Positions 27,252 through 37,467 are shown, counted from the stretch's first letter. The stretch is 64,000 bases of DNA from Acetobacter indonesiensis (GCF_000963945.1 NZ_BAMW01000009.1:1-64000), one strand, 5' to 3'. Notes: generated by a model not told the origin, from the sequence alone. A program made the numbers and translations.

Positions 27252-28427
27252 CTACGAAGACTTTTTTATAATTTCATCAAATTTTTCTTGGTCGTATAGC
27301 TTTATCCGCTCGCCGTCGTTAATACCCTGAAGGGCGCGGAAAGCAATTCTTGAGAGGGCACGGTTGAAGATACCCGGACCTGTTTTATAAGGTCTATAGA
27401 GATATCTATGCTTGTAGCTATTAGTGTAGAGGCTGCGTAGACACTCTCCCATGAAGACACTGTTCGCAAGCGTTCCATAAAAACCATTATGAACAACATG
27501 ATTTTTATTTAAAAACAGCACCACATCGTCTTGTTGCCCGAGCATGAAATTCAAAGCATCTTCATTTTCAATGCGGGCATCTGCATTGAGCCACCACCCA
27601 CCGTAAAGATTGGTAACATGCACACGTAGAAAATCTGCGGCTTCTGCAGAGCTCCGCATGGACAGAAAGAGTTCTCGGGCTTCAGTTCCATAATATTGAT
27701 AAAGAAATTCTACCGCATCTTCCTTATTGAAAAATTTAATTTCCATATCAGGAATACCTTGATGGAAATAAAGATTTTCAATAACCTCTTCAGGTGGATT
27801 CTTGTCCCAATACATGAATAGTTTTTGGGGAATACGCTTTTCACCTGCACTCTTTAGTATATCAGAATTGAAAAGGCTGGGATGAATTTTCCGGGCTATT
27901 TCCAAATACAGCCAGTCTATTTCCTCACCACTCACAAACTCTTCAAAAGCATTTCCCATATGAATAAGCGCCTGACGGCTATCGCCTCCACGCCAAGCGG
28001 CGCGAATACTTTCGATATAGTTTGCATACGGACGACACAGGGCCGCCAGCGTTTGCAGATCATGTTCCGGCAATTCCTTGCCCGCCTTCAGGAAGCAGAG
28101 CAGTCTGACCTGCATCAATGCCTGCGGCAGTGGATATTCACCCTGGTTTTTTGAATGAATACGGAAAGCCAGACCATAAATACAAGCCGCTTCAAACGGT
28201 TTCTGATTTCGGTGAAGAATATTAGCTACTGTGAAGGCATGTTCAAGCGTCGTCGCGCCTTGATTACGGAAATATTCAGTCGCTTGTGCATCCCGTTCTA
28301 TGCATTCTATCTCGAAAGCAGTAGGTGCTTTCGGATATACGTCACCTGTATTTCCAGACGCCAGATTATCCAGAGTGTCAGCATTATGATCTGACATAGC
28401 CTCACTGTTGTTTTCGTTATCTGGCAT
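27252..28427 (-). CDS. Glycosyltransferase, Gly_transf_sug/TcdA-like DxD type
   Basis: A 391-residue protein. The start at 28427 lies 9 bases after GGAGG. Residues from about 205 on match sugar-transferases of the DXD family: KRIPQKLFMYWDKNPPEEV, a middle helix with SAEAADFLRVHVTNLYGGWW and then LNADARIE, where D-A-R stands in for the usual D-x-D. The N-terminal 200 residues are helical and may bind the acceptor or partner. It is the last gene of the minus-strand glycosyltransferase island (36.3-27.2 kb). Acceptor and sugar are unknown. Confidence 0.75.
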   Translation of the reverse strand: MPDNENNSEAMSDHNADTLDNLASGNTGDVYPKAPTAFEIECIERDAQATEYFRNQGATTLEHAFTVANILHRNQKPFEAACIYGLAFRIHSKNQGEYPLPQALMQVRLLCFLKAGKELPEHDLQTLAALCRPYANYIESIRAAWRGGDSRQALIHMGNAFEEFVSGEEIDWLYLEIARKIHPSLFNSDILKSAGEKRIPQKLFMYWDKNPPEEVIENLYFHQGIPDMEIKFFNKEDAVEFLYQYYGTEARELFLSMRSSAEAADFLRVHVTNLYGGWWLNADARIENEDALNFMLGQQDDVVLFLNKNHVVHNGFYGTLANSVFMGECLRSLYTNSYKHRYLYRPYKTGPGIFNRALSRIAFRALQGINDGERIKLYDQEKFDEIIKKSS

Positions 28428-28599
28428 AACCCAAACCCTCCAGTTTTTTAATTTCTTACCATTTTGACAGAATGTTTTTCTGAACCATATGACAGAAAAC
28501 CCAAACAAGCTGCCTAAAGCTTGTCCGGGCTTCCCTTCAGCATCATGTCAAATGCTAGCTTGCAGTAACAATAACCTGCAAGTTAAGCGTATAACTCAC

Positions 28600-31500
28600 T
28601 CAGGCACTGACCAGTTCAGATGTCTGCTGCATTGTTGCACGCAGCATAGCGCGCACATGCTCTGCCACCTGCGGAGAGACCTCGCGGTTTACAACGTCTT
28701 TCACGCTGTTGCCATCCAAAGACACAACAAAATCCAGTGGGCGAATACCGATCTGGTCATTCACGGTGTTGACCAGACAGATACGATAATCGCCTGTCAG
28801 GCTTTTGGGGAAGCCAGATTTGAAGACAATGTCAGCCTCGAAACCAACGCATAGGGGCGCATCAGAGAACACCCCACTGACGTCACTCCGCACACATCGT
28901 TCTGTGCCGAAGTAGAAGATTTCGTCAGACTGTTCAGCCACACAAGCGACAAACAGCTTCCCGGCAGCGCGGATATTATGCAGGAACGCCCAACCGCTGA
29001 GATAGAAACCGTTTTTATTGATTTCACGCGGTGGATTACCAATCAGGCCCGAGCATTCATCAATGTAATATTCAAGATCCCCGCCATTATAGACCTGCAA
29101 TGCCTGTGTGCCAGGCTGTGTCAGCTTGACACCACGGATCTGACCATCCTGATGAGCAACCCGACGGAAGTCTGCCATCACACGCAGGTTGGATGGCTGG
29201 GCATACAGAATATGCTTGATCTTGCCTTCATCAACCTGAATCTGGAAGGGGGTCAAAGCGAAACTGCCACGGCCGTTGATCACGTTGATCAAGGCAACAC
29301 GGAACGTGCCTTCACACCATTTACCACGCAGCGCAACCTGACCGGCAAACCCGGAACGACGCGGTGCATCAGGATAAATAGTCAACACATCAGGGCGCGA
29401 TTCCCGGATGCAAGGCAGGAAGATAACAGGCTGGTTCTTGTCACCAATCAGCACGGTATAAAGCGTGCCGGATGCGCTGACACGCGGCACCATGTGCCAA
29501 CCCCGAATATGAAATTCGTAAGCGCCTTCAAAATCAACCAGTTCGCTTTCTGCAAAAACATGATGACAAATATCATCAATGTAATATTCGGCATCCTGAA
29601 TAGCGAACCAGTCACTCACGGGTTCTGGCAATTCAACCGACAGATCACGCGTGGTTGGCGGATCAAAGATATGACGCGGCGGAGCCTGATGGCGCCAGGA
29701 CGCGTGCGGCAGCAGATGAACCTGTCCAGCATCAATCTGCATTTCAGAAAAGCCCAGACGCGTAAATGGCGCAGCTTCGTAATAAATATCACGGAGCTGA
29801 CGACCATATTCCGCACCGTCGGTCCACAATGCGGGCGAGATATTGGCCATCATCTGTTTGCGCAGCGGTTCAGAGGCGCGCAGAAGCTCCAGACGTTCCA
29901 GCACCATGGAGGGGCTGTTGATCGGCACTTTGAAACCGTTCACGCCATCTTCCACACGGTCATGCAGCGCGCCAACATCCGTGACGATGGGCAGCAGACC
30001 GTTCTGCCAGGCTTCTGACAGGGAAATACAATATGTTTCCGGCCAGATGCTCAGGTTCAGGGCGACGTCCGCTACCTTCAACGCGTCAGTGTTACCCATG
30101 GAATACTGACCATGCACCGTGACATTGGGGCGGTTAAGGTCAGCCAGCACCTGCTTATATTCCGGGTGAACAGCCCCGAAAATATGAAAGTGGAAATTAT
30201 CGGGGTGTGCAATCTCAATCAGATTGAGAATGGTATCGGCCCCTTTGGTACGCAGGAAGTTCCCTACGATGGCAACACTGAGTGGTTTGCCATCCAGAGG
30301 CTTATAATCCTTCCGCGCAACCGGCAGCGTGCTTTCAGGGGATGGGATACCCATGATGGCACATTTTTTCTGCTTAACAATCGGGTAGATTTTGCTGATC
30401 AGATTGTAGGAGTGTTCTGTACCAAACAGCAATGCATCCACAGAATGCAGCATTGTGGCCACAAAAGCCCGACGGGTCTGTTCCCCACCATATTCAACAT
30501 TTTCTGCATTTTTCAGAATAATGTCATAGGCAACAACGGATTTCGTCAGTTCCTCGTCATACCGGAAGCTCTGGTCAAGCAGGTTGTAGCGGGAAGAAAT
30601 CAGCCAGAAATCATGGGCCGAGAACACAACGCCAGCACCACAGGCCTTGGCGATGATGGGCAGAGACAGCGCATGATGGCCAAGGTGCTGGAAGTGCACA
30701 ACATCCATGTTGTAGTGACTGAGCACGTTGGAGAAGGCCATTTCCTCTGGCCCGTCACACATTGCATCTGTCCAGCCGACTTCCGGCACGTCAAAGCGTT
30801 CGACCTCTTCCCCATCAGAGGTAATCAGACGGCAGTGACCACCACGGCGCAGCCAGTAGTAAAAATCAATTTCACGCCCCAGCAGAGAGCACAGGGTTTC
30901 CTGATAAACTTCAACCCCACCCCAAGCGGCTTCATATTTTGTGGAATGCGTGCACATCAGCACACGTAGGCGACGCTGTGCAACTGTTGGCACTGGCGGC
31001 GCTTTACGACGGCCAAAATCTGCCCCCGTAACGTCCATCATGGTGCGCAGACGGTTTTCATACAGATGTTTGTCGAGAACAGATTTCTTGGCTGCCTGTG
31101 CCGCCCGTTTCCGCAAGGTCGGGTTGGTCAGGAAACTGTCGATGGCAGCAATAACACCACCAACATGACGGGCAAGTGCAATGCCCTTCACATCGTCAAA
31201 ATATTTGCTGTCCATGGCTTCAGGCGCTTCAATCACCTGTGCCGTGCCGGCCAGACCTAGTTCATAAAAGCGGGGGCCGGGAGCCGTCGCCTGACTGGTA
31301 TCGCCATGGCTGGCATAATCACGGAACATGGTCAGCGTCACTGCGCTGGCGTTTGCAAAATCAACAAAGGCTTCGTGGCTAACCGGGCGCTGAATAGCCA
31401 GTTCAGCCAGATCGGACGGCAGAGGCGGCAGATATTCGTTACCGGGGCAGATCAGCTTCAACCGTGCATTCGGGAACGCGGCAATGACATGGCGCAGGGT

Positions 31501-31962
31501 TTCCACGCGGTTTGGCCACATGGTACCAGCAAAGAAAATGTCATAATCAAGCTGATCAGCCGGTTTGATCAGACGGTCATGCAGTGAAAGAGAGGCCGCC
31601 AGCGGCAGGTAGTGGCCTTTACTGCCGTAGGCTTCGACACAGGACGGGTCATTGGTGAAGACGTAATCAAACAGACCGGCATTGGCAGCATTGAAATCCT
31701 TCATGAAAGGATCTTCAAATGTCCAGAGGATCATGGTCTTGAACGCGGGCCGCATGCGTTGCAGCAGCGGAATATTGATCCGCTGACCATCAATACAGAT
31801 AAGGGTGGAATGCTCGCCTGCTGCGGCCAGGGCACCCAGATCGTGATTATCGGCCACAACGACCTGATCATCACCCAGGAGTGCTTTGGCAGCGCGCTCA
31901 ACCCCCAAGGTCAGATAGGCATTGGGGTTGTGCGTATAGTTGGTGTTGTAAATTATGGCCAT
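28600..31962 (-). CDS. Three-part glycosyltransferase: CgeB-like + GT4 + tandem beta domains
   Basis: A 1120-residue protein. Residues 1-330 resemble CgeB-type glycosyltransferases (ending PGPRFYELGLAGTAQVIEAP). Residues about 335-745 form a GT4 enzyme: YEAAWGGVEVYQETL at its start, VAIVGNFLRTKGADTILNLI in the hinge and the donor-site block LSEAWQNGLLPIVTDVGALHDRV. The last third is a tandem repeat (about 788-955 and 963-1105): each copy has YYID, G-W, R-x-DV, DAP and a final LIN/LVN strand. That part is likely a carbohydrate-binding or acceptor-binding module. No signal peptide, so cytoplasmic. It is transcribed after the 987-residue enzyme, with a gap of 134 bases. Two sugar transfers by one chain are implied. 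Confidence 0.75.
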   Translation of the reverse strand: MAIIYNTNYTHNPNAYLTLGVERAAKALLGDDQVVVADNHDLGALAAAGEHSTLICIDGQRINIPLLQRMRPAFKTMILWTFEDPFMKDFNAANAGLFDYVFTNDPSCVEAYGSKGHYLPLAASLSLHDRLIKPADQLDYDIFFAGTMWPNRVETLRHVIAAFPNARLKLICPGNEYLPPLPSDLAELAIQRPVSHEAFVDFANASAVTLTMFRDYASHGDTSQATAPGPRFYELGLAGTAQVIEAPEAMDSKYFDDVKGIALARHVGGVIAAIDSFLTNPTLRKRAAQAAKKSVLDKHLYENRLRTMMDVTGADFGRRKAPPVPTVAQRRLRVLMCTHSTKYEAAWGGVEVYQETLCSLLGREIDFYYWLRRGGHCRLITSDGEEVERFDVPEVGWTDAMCDGPEEMAFSNVLSHYNMDVVHFQHLGHHALSLPIIAKACGAGVVFSAHDFWLISSRYNLLDQSFRYDEELTKSVVAYDIILKNAENVEYGGEQTRRAFVATMLHSVDALLFGTEHSYNLISKIYPIVKQKKCAIMGIPSPESTLPVARKDYKPLDGKPLSVAIVGNFLRTKGADTILNLIEIAHPDNFHFHIFGAVHPEYKQVLADLNRPNVTVHGQYSMGNTDALKVADVALNLSIWPETYCISLSEAWQNGLLPIVTDVGALHDRVEDGVNGFKVPINSPSMVLERLELLRASEPLRKQMMANISPALWTDGAEYGRQLRDIYYEAAPFTRLGFSEMQIDAGQVHLLPHASWRHQAPPRHIFDPPTTRDLSVELPEPVSDWFAIQDAEYYIDDICHHVFAESELVDFEGAYEFHIRGWHMVPRVSASGTLYTVLIGDKNQPVIFLPCIRESRPDVLTIYPDAPRRSGFAGQVALRGKWCEGTFRVALINVINGRGSFALTPFQIQVDEGKIKHILYAQPSNLRVMADFRRVAHQDGQIRGVKLTQPGTQALQVYNGGDLEYYIDECSGLIGNPPREINKNGFYLSGWAFLHNIRAAGKLFVACVAEQSDEIFYFGTERCVRSDVSGVFSDAPLCVGFEADIVFKSGFPKSLTGDYRICLVNTVNDQIGIRPLDFVVSLDGNSVKDVVNREVSPQVAEHVRAMLRATMQQTSELVSA

Positions 31963-32096
31963 CTGATTTTTGCCGCCCTTATCGTCCTGTAGTGAGCCCC
32001 ATCAAGGCACATGATCACGTAATTTGTAATCGCTTCTTTACTTGAAGCAAGCGTCGAAAACTGGAGTGTTCTTTTTATTGGGTTGCACCTGATTGC

Positions 32097-35060
32097 TCAA
32101 CACAGATACTCCGGGTTTCGCGCTGGTACATCCAGAATGGTTTGAATGGTACGAACATAGGCTGCGGGTTCATTTTCAACCGCAACACGCCTGAGTTCAT
32201 TCCGGCGTATTTTCTGCCACAGTGTCCGGTCCTGATACAGGCTGACAACAGCATGGGCGAAAGCCGCGGCGTTTCCTGTTGCCGCCCCCAGCAGATCTTC
32301 CCCTGACTGCCAGCCAACCTGCTCACAAAGGATATCTGACGCCACAATCGGGATACCGTGCGCGGCGGCTTCATGCAGCTTGTAGGGAATACCGCCAGCA
32401 AACCGGGTGGGTGCTACAAACACACGGTGCGCGTTATAGTAAGGCGTCACATCTTCAACGCGCCCCACGACATCTACCCTTGGGTGAGCCAGAATTTTTT
32501 TCAGATCAATGTCAGGATTGGTGTAACCACAAATCCTGAATTTCACGTCTGGCGGCAAGTGGGGGTCAAACAGTGGCAGCACCTCATTCGCGAACCAGAT
32601 CAGGGAATCGAGGTTCGGCGAATCCCTGTCATGCACCGCCCCGACAAACAGGATATCCTGCCGTTCGGTAAAACCGGGTGTGAAGCGGTGCGCGGATTGC
32701 AAATGCCCCAGAACAGAGACGTCCTGATGCCCAAGGCGTCGCAGCGTTGTGGCATCTTTCTGGTTCACTGCCACCAGCTTCTGGGCGATGCCGGCCGAAC
32801 GAAATTCTTTTTGCAGCATTTCTTCAAGGGAGTGCTGAGGCTGCTCACCTTTCAGTGCCCATTTTTGTAATTCTCGGCCCGATGCCACGGCTTCCGTATC
32901 AAGCACGACGGAGCAGCCAGACAGCGCGCCCGCACATTCCGCCAATACCGGGGCCAGCCGCTCGGCATTATGGGTCCGCGCCACCCAAATGACATCATAA
33001 TAACCGGGGCGAGAGTTCAGAAAACCTGCCAGATCTTCCAGCCCTTTGTTCGCCACGATTTCGGCACGGTCAGGAAAGCCTGTGTAGGTATCATCCACCA
33101 TGCCCATTGGGCGGAATACGGGATAAACCGTAACGTGACAGCCCAGTGATTTGACCATAGCCGTAATCACGTCATTGGAGCGGGTGAAGCCGCTACCAAG
33201 ATGCCTGAACGGCAAAAAGTCTTCTATGAAAAGAACATTTTTTGTCGCTGGTACAGCCGAGCGCGCCCACAAATCCTGATGTGGGTTTCGTGCAGGGCGC
33301 GTTTCGATATAGGCCCGGTTTTTTTCTATGAATTTCTGCTGATTTACGACCATCATCTGGTTGCTTTCCAGCGTGCCAGATGTGCCATACTCGTAGTGAA
33401 CAACAACAACTGCCGGGTCATAGACAACATCTGCACCCTTTTGACGAATACGAACGCAGAGATCCGTTTCTTCAAAATAGGCAGGGGCATAGTCAGGATC
33501 AAACCCCGAAAGCTGACGCAGCAGGTCTGTACGCACCAGTAAAAACGCACCAGAGCAGAAATCTACTGACCGTACGTAATTGGCTTCCGGGCTATCTGGC
33601 ATGTGGTCACGCAGATAGCCGCAGACGCCGCCATCCCCCCAGATAATGCTGCCCGCTTCCTGCAAAAGACCGTTTGTACGCACCAGCTTGGCACCCACAG
33701 CCCCTGCATTCGGCTCCTTAGCAAACCGCGCCACGGCATTTTCCAAAGCGTTAGGCATCAGTTCGAGGTCATTATTCAGGTAGAGTGTAAAGTCTGCCTT
33801 CACATGGCCCAGAGCTTCATTACAGCCCATCAGGAACCCGACATTTCCTAAGGCCCGGATAACATCCAGCCCTTTTACAAAACGTTCAATATGGCGCGTT
33901 TCATCTGACGAGCCGGAATCAACAAGAATAACCTGAAGGCTACCGGCATAATTGGCACGTAAAGACGCCAGAGCCGACATGGTCATGGCAAAATTATTGT
34001 GCACAATTATAATAACGCTGATTTCTGGCTTTTCGTATGAAAAGTCCAGACCGCTGCGCAGCAATAGCGGCAACCGCACCCGGCACATGTCCTGATAAAC
34101 GCTTTTCGAGATATATTCCCGTTCATGCGCTGTATAACCAGTTTCTTCCACTATGCCGCCATGCGCTATGTAATGAACAAAAACACTTGGAAAAGTATGG
34201 GCTGCGATTTCGCTTTTTACTTTAGGATTTTCTGCATAAACGCGCAATTTCACGTCTTCGGCAGGTTGACGCAGTTCATACTGACCATTTTTTACAAAAT
34301 GCTCATAACAGTTTCTGAACGCCCCGTGCTTTACAGCATCTGCTACATCTTCATAGGCTTTTGCGTAAAACTGTTCTGAAAAATAGGCATTCGGATTGTA
34401 ATAGGTGGGTTTGGCATTCGCCAGATAATGGTGCAGCGGGCCATTCCAGAGAAACGCTTCCCTTTTTACTTCGGGGTAGGTTTCCAGATACCATTCAGGG
34501 TCAAAGTAAGGAGAAAACCGCCGCATCTGTAAGTCTGCATTCGGCAACGCCTTCAGCAGACTGATGTAGGGCCCATCGTCAACATTCACCACAAAGTCAG
34601 GCGCATCCGCCAGAAAAACGGCGGGGTCAAAAAATGGGGAAGACGCGCAGTGTAGCCGACCGCCCTGATTCAAATAATGATCATACCCGTTTCTGAAACC
34701 GTTTTCGGCCAGGGTTTCTATAGGGAAATCCAGAAAGTTCCGGCGATAATAATCCTCATCAAATAACCAATGCGGGTTACAGGACCAGAAACCGACTTTG
34801 CAGTAATGGTCAAAACCAGAAACGTAGTCACCCGCGGCAACGTGGTCCACCACCACGGGGTAGCGACTAATATACCAGGCTTCATCAAAAAACAGATTGG
34901 GAGAATGCTTGAGTGCAGGCCCGCGCGTTTCATAAAAACGGCGGATTTCTTCATCTGACTTTACATTAAAAAAAGAAAGAACAGGCTGATACCGCTTTTT
35001 GTACCATTCCAGGTCAAAAGCAGACCAGTCAAACTTTTTCCTGTTTTCAGACAAAGACAT
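32097..35060 (-). CDS. Bifunctional GT2-GT4 glycosyltransferase with N-terminal repeats
   Basis: A 987-residue protein. Residues about 12-275 hold five or so degenerate repeats of the form FDxxWYxxxYP..HY..G..P, for example FFDEAWYISRYP and YFDPEWYLETYPEV. Residues about 350-600 are a GT2 domain: PEISVIIIVHNN, LYLNNDLELMP (the DxD-like motif) and AYFEETDLCVRIRQKGADVVYDP. Residues about 660-975 are a GT4 domain with DILFVGAVHDRDSPN and GGIPYKLHEAAAHGIPIVASD. Both catalytic regions look complete, so it may add two sugars. The repeats are known from other large cell-surface glycosyltransferases but have no proven role. Confidence 0.8.
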   Translation of the reverse strand: MSLSENRKKFDWSAFDLEWYKKRYQPVLSFFNVKSDEEIRRFYETRGPALKHSPNLFFDEAWYISRYPVVVDHVAAGDYVSGFDHYCKVGFWSCNPHWLFDEDYYRRNFLDFPIETLAENGFRNGYDHYLNQGGRLHCASSPFFDPAVFLADAPDFVVNVDDGPYISLLKALPNADLQMRRFSPYFDPEWYLETYPEVKREAFLWNGPLHHYLANAKPTYYNPNAYFSEQFYAKAYEDVADAVKHGAFRNCYEHFVKNGQYELRQPAEDVKLRVYAENPKVKSEIAAHTFPSVFVHYIAHGGIVEETGYTAHEREYISKSVYQDMCRVRLPLLLRSGLDFSYEKPEISVIIIVHNNFAMTMSALASLRANYAGSLQVILVDSGSSDETRHIERFVKGLDVIRALGNVGFLMGCNEALGHVKADFTLYLNNDLELMPNALENAVARFAKEPNAGAVGAKLVRTNGLLQEAGSIIWGDGGVCGYLRDHMPDSPEANYVRSVDFCSGAFLLVRTDLLRQLSGFDPDYAPAYFEETDLCVRIRQKGADVVYDPAVVVVHYEYGTSGTLESNQMMVVNQQKFIEKNRAYIETRPARNPHQDLWARSAVPATKNVLFIEDFLPFRHLGSGFTRSNDVITAMVKSLGCHVTVYPVFRPMGMVDDTYTGFPDRAEIVANKGLEDLAGFLNSRPGYYDVIWVARTHNAERLAPVLAECAGALSGCSVVLDTEAVASGRELQKWALKGEQPQHSLEEMLQKEFRSAGIAQKLVAVNQKDATTLRRLGHQDVSVLGHLQSAHRFTPGFTERQDILFVGAVHDRDSPNLDSLIWFANEVLPLFDPHLPPDVKFRICGYTNPDIDLKKILAHPRVDVVGRVEDVTPYYNAHRVFVAPTRFAGGIPYKLHEAAAHGIPIVASDILCEQVGWQSGEDLLGAATGNAAAFAHAVVSLYQDRTLWQKIRRNELRRVAVENEPAAYVRTIQTILDVPARNPEYLC

Positions 35061-35158
35061 CCCTGTATTCCACGCTTACACTTACAGTATGATCCACCAT
35101 CATTCCGTTTTACTGGCAGCGATGAGGGTCTGTTCGCTTGAGTGAGACTGCAAACTGG

Positions 35159-35189
35159 CCGGCCACAGGGCACGTAACCCTATGGCCGG
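35159..35189 (-). terminator. Hairpin between two glycosyltransferase genes
   Basis: CCGGCCACAGGG (35159-35170) pairs with CCCTATGGCCGG (35178-35189) with one mismatch and a 7-base loop. It lies 13 bases past the stop of the CgeB-like gene on the minus strand. Only a short T tract follows, so partial termination or mRNA 3' processing is likely. Confidence 0.45.
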
Positions 35190-35201
35190 ACGAACTGCTT
35201 G

Positions 35202-36263
35202 TCAGGCCATGAATCCTTGTTCATGCAGAACACGGACCACATCCTGAATACGGTTGCCATACGTGTGTTCCGCCAGGGTTCTTTCCTGCGCTCGCCGGGT
35301 GGCTTCTGCCCGTTTTTCAGGGTTAGGCAGATACTCTTCCACTAATTTATCAAAGTCGCGCTTGTTGGAAAAAGTCGGGATTTCGTCAGCGTTGAAATAA
35401 CGACGCAGTTCATACGTGTCTTCATGAAATACCTGAAACGCGCCGGCAGCAGCGGCTTCAAATGTGCGCGGCCCCGGGGTGGAAGGGGAAATCATGAAAC
35501 GCTTGTTTTCAAAATGAAGGGACCGGCCCAGATTGAGCACCATTTTGGAACGTTGATACAGTTCGACCAACTGATGCTTTTCAATACGCGCATCAGAAAA
35601 GCCGATACCAAATTCGCCCCAACCCGGACCGATGATACGCACATTCAACTTACGCAGAGACGGCATAAGCGTGCGCACAATGTCCTTACGGCTGGTAAAC
35701 GCAACACCACAGAACAGAACGTCAATCGTTCTGTCCGCTTCACCCGTCAGCGGGGCGTAGTGCAGTTTGCGGCTGGCGGCCAGAGGCAGATGGAAGACTT
35801 TGTCACGCAGGTAGAAATTATGCCCCCAGCGGTCGCAGGAGAAAACAATGTCAAAATCGTCTGAAATGCGATAGTTCGCATCCTGTTCGTAGGGGTCTTC
35901 TGTTGCCCAGAAAACGGTGGAGGCCCCTATTTTTTTGGCTTCACGGCAGACTTCGCCAAAATATGTGCTTTCGGGAAGGTAGGACCCAATAGCAAACACA
36001 ATGGTAGGCTTCAGGCGCGCAACAGAGGCCGCCGCACCGCTGATATGAACAGCGGTCACATTTTCCTCACCAAAGCATTCTGCCCACCCATCCATGATGG
36101 ATTCACGAATCTGGGCATTTGCCTGAGATTCATACCGTCCACCACTACACACCAGAACCCGCTGATCTTTACCAAACTGGGCCAAAACCGCGCTTTTCTC
36201 TTTGAGAGCTGCCATAAAATTGTCCGTGCGTTCCAAAATTTGTGTAATGCAAACTATAGCCAA
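35202..36263 (-). CDS. CgeB-family glycosyltransferase
   Basis: A 353-residue protein whose middle and end match the CgeB/glycosyl-transferase-1-2 family: VLFCGVAFTSRKDIVRTL, then NVRIIGPGWGEFG, and PSTPGPRTFEAAAAGAFQVFHED, the donor-binding block. The N-terminal module of the 1120-residue protein belongs to the same family, suggesting duplication and fusion. The start is uncertain: TTG at 36263 or ATG at 36215, neither with a strong ribosome-binding site. It is the first gene of the island and lies after an AT-rich intergenic stretch. Confidence 0.8.
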   Translation of the reverse strand: MAIVCITQILERTDNFMAALKEKSAVLAQFGKDQRVLVCSGGRYESQANAQIRESIMDGWAECFGEENVTAVHISGAAASVARLKPTIVFAIGSYLPESTYFGEVCREAKKIGASTVFWATEDPYEQDANYRISDDFDIVFSCDRWGHNFYLRDKVFHLPLAASRKLHYAPLTGEADRTIDVLFCGVAFTSRKDIVRTLMPSLRKLNVRIIGPGWGEFGIGFSDARIEKHQLVELYQRSKMVLNLGRSLHFENKRFMISPSTPGPRTFEAAAAGAFQVFHEDTYELRRYFNADEIPTFSNKRDFDKLVEEYLPNPEKRAEATRRAQERTLAEHTYGNRIQDVVRVLHEQGFMA

Positions 36264-36539
36264 ACCATCGGCACGAACACTCGCATGCGAACTGTTTGAT
36301 GTAAAGCGATAAAATAAAAAATTAATAACTGAATAACTCTAAATTTTATTTCTACATATAAGTTTATTATTTATTATACAAAAATATAATTTTTTGGTTT
36401 CTTGTTTTTATTTATATTTTGCAAATACTTAATATTTGAGTTGCACCTACTTTCATCACTCCCAGAAGAATACAGCAAAGCATCCTCATCTGCCAATAGT
36501 ATTCCTGTGGTAATTTCTTCTACGGCCAGTTTAATCTTG
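36264..36539. other. AT-rich intergenic region
   Basis: A 276-base gap between the glycosyltransferase island and the LysR gene. The part from about 36300 to 36440 is strongly AT-rich, with no reading frame of note. It presumably carries the promoter of the minus-strand island. Confidence 0.5.
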
Positions 36540-37454
36540 TCATGACACGCTAGAAAAGCACGTTGGTGCTAAATCTGGAATACCATCGCGCCCCAACCGT
36601 GCACGAAGCCATTGGGCGGCGGGGCCGTGGGCCTGCTTTTTTCGCCATACTGTCACAAGCGGTGTCAGGCATTCCCCTACGCTTTGCTGCAACTCTGGGG
36701 ACACAATATACGGTGCTGTTGCTGATGCGGCGAGCACATGGTCAGACACAAAAGCCCACCCTATATTGTGCTTCACCATTTCCAGAATGACCCAATGGCT
36801 TTCCACCCACCAGACGTCCGCACTGACCCGCAAACTCTGACGTGTCTGTTCCCGGCCACGAGTTGCGACAAGAATCTGGCGGTAGCGTTTCAAATCGTCC
36901 CACGTCACCATGCCCTGTGCCAAAGGGTGATCACGCCCACAGACCAGCTTGAGCGCAACATGACCGATTGCCTGAAATAACAATTCAGGTTGCGGATGCT
37001 CCTGCTGCCACATCACGCCCAGATCAGCCACGCCATCCAGCACCAATTGCGCCACATCCTCCATCAGCGGAAACAGAATTTCCATCTGCACATGCGGGAA
37101 AACAGTCGCAAATTCAGAAAAAATCGTGCCCAACGCGTGCTCGGGGTAAAGCTGATCTATGGCCACAACCAGTTTGTTTTCGACTTTTTCCTCCAGAGAG
37201 TGCGCTACCCCCAATAGATGCTCCCTGCGTTCAAGCACCAACCGGGCCTCGGGCAAAAGACGCTGCCCGGCAACCGTCAGAACTGGCACCCGCCCTGACC
37301 GGTCAAACAGCGGAAGGCCCAGATCTATTTCCAGATTACTGACATGCGTGCTGACAGCAGATTGCGCCTTGCCCAACACACGGGCTGCCGCCGAGAATGA
37401 TCCCTCCTCGGCTGCCACAACAAACGCCTGTAACTGGTCAAGCGAAACTGTCAT
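36540..37454 (-). CDS. LysR-family transcriptional regulator
   Basis: A 304-residue LysR protein. The winged helix-turn-helix is at about 1-60 (LDQLQAFVVAAEEGSFSAAARVLGKAQSAVSTHVSNLEIDLGLPLFDRSGR), followed by a substrate-binding domain. It is divergent from a PACE-type efflux gene, with 61 bases between the start codons. A palindrome in this gap (37468-37482) is a likely operator. In Acinetobacter and relatives, LysR regulators next to PACE genes (AceR-AceI) activate the pump; by analogy this one probably does too. Confidence 0.9.
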   Translation of the reverse strand: MTVSLDQLQAFVVAAEEGSFSAAARVLGKAQSAVSTHVSNLEIDLGLPLFDRSGRVPVLTVAGQRLLPEARLVLERREHLLGVAHSLEEKVENKLVVAIDQLYPEHALGTIFSEFATVFPHVQMEILFPLMEDVAQLVLDGVADLGVMWQQEHPQPELLFQAIGHVALKLVCGRDHPLAQGMVTWDDLKRYRQILVATRGREQTRQSLRVSADVWWVESHWVILEMVKHNIGWAFVSDHVLAASATAPYIVSPELQQSVGECLTPLVTVWRKKQAHGPAAQWLRARLGRDGIPDLAPTCFSSVS

Positions 37455-37467
37455 CCATCACCAAAAC

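Noticed and set aside
28558-28583. CTTGCAG/CTGCAAG hairpin after the 1120-residue enzyme
   Set aside because: A 7-bp stem with no T run; too weak to call a terminator.
28978-30018. A 346-codon open frame on the plus strand
   Set aside because: It lies wholly opposite the 1120-residue glycosyltransferase gene, whose own domains are clear. Its translation has no recognisable motif, so it is a shadow.
30112-30969. A 285-codon open frame on the plus strand
   Set aside because: Also antisense to the same glycosyltransferase, with no ribosome-binding site or known motif.
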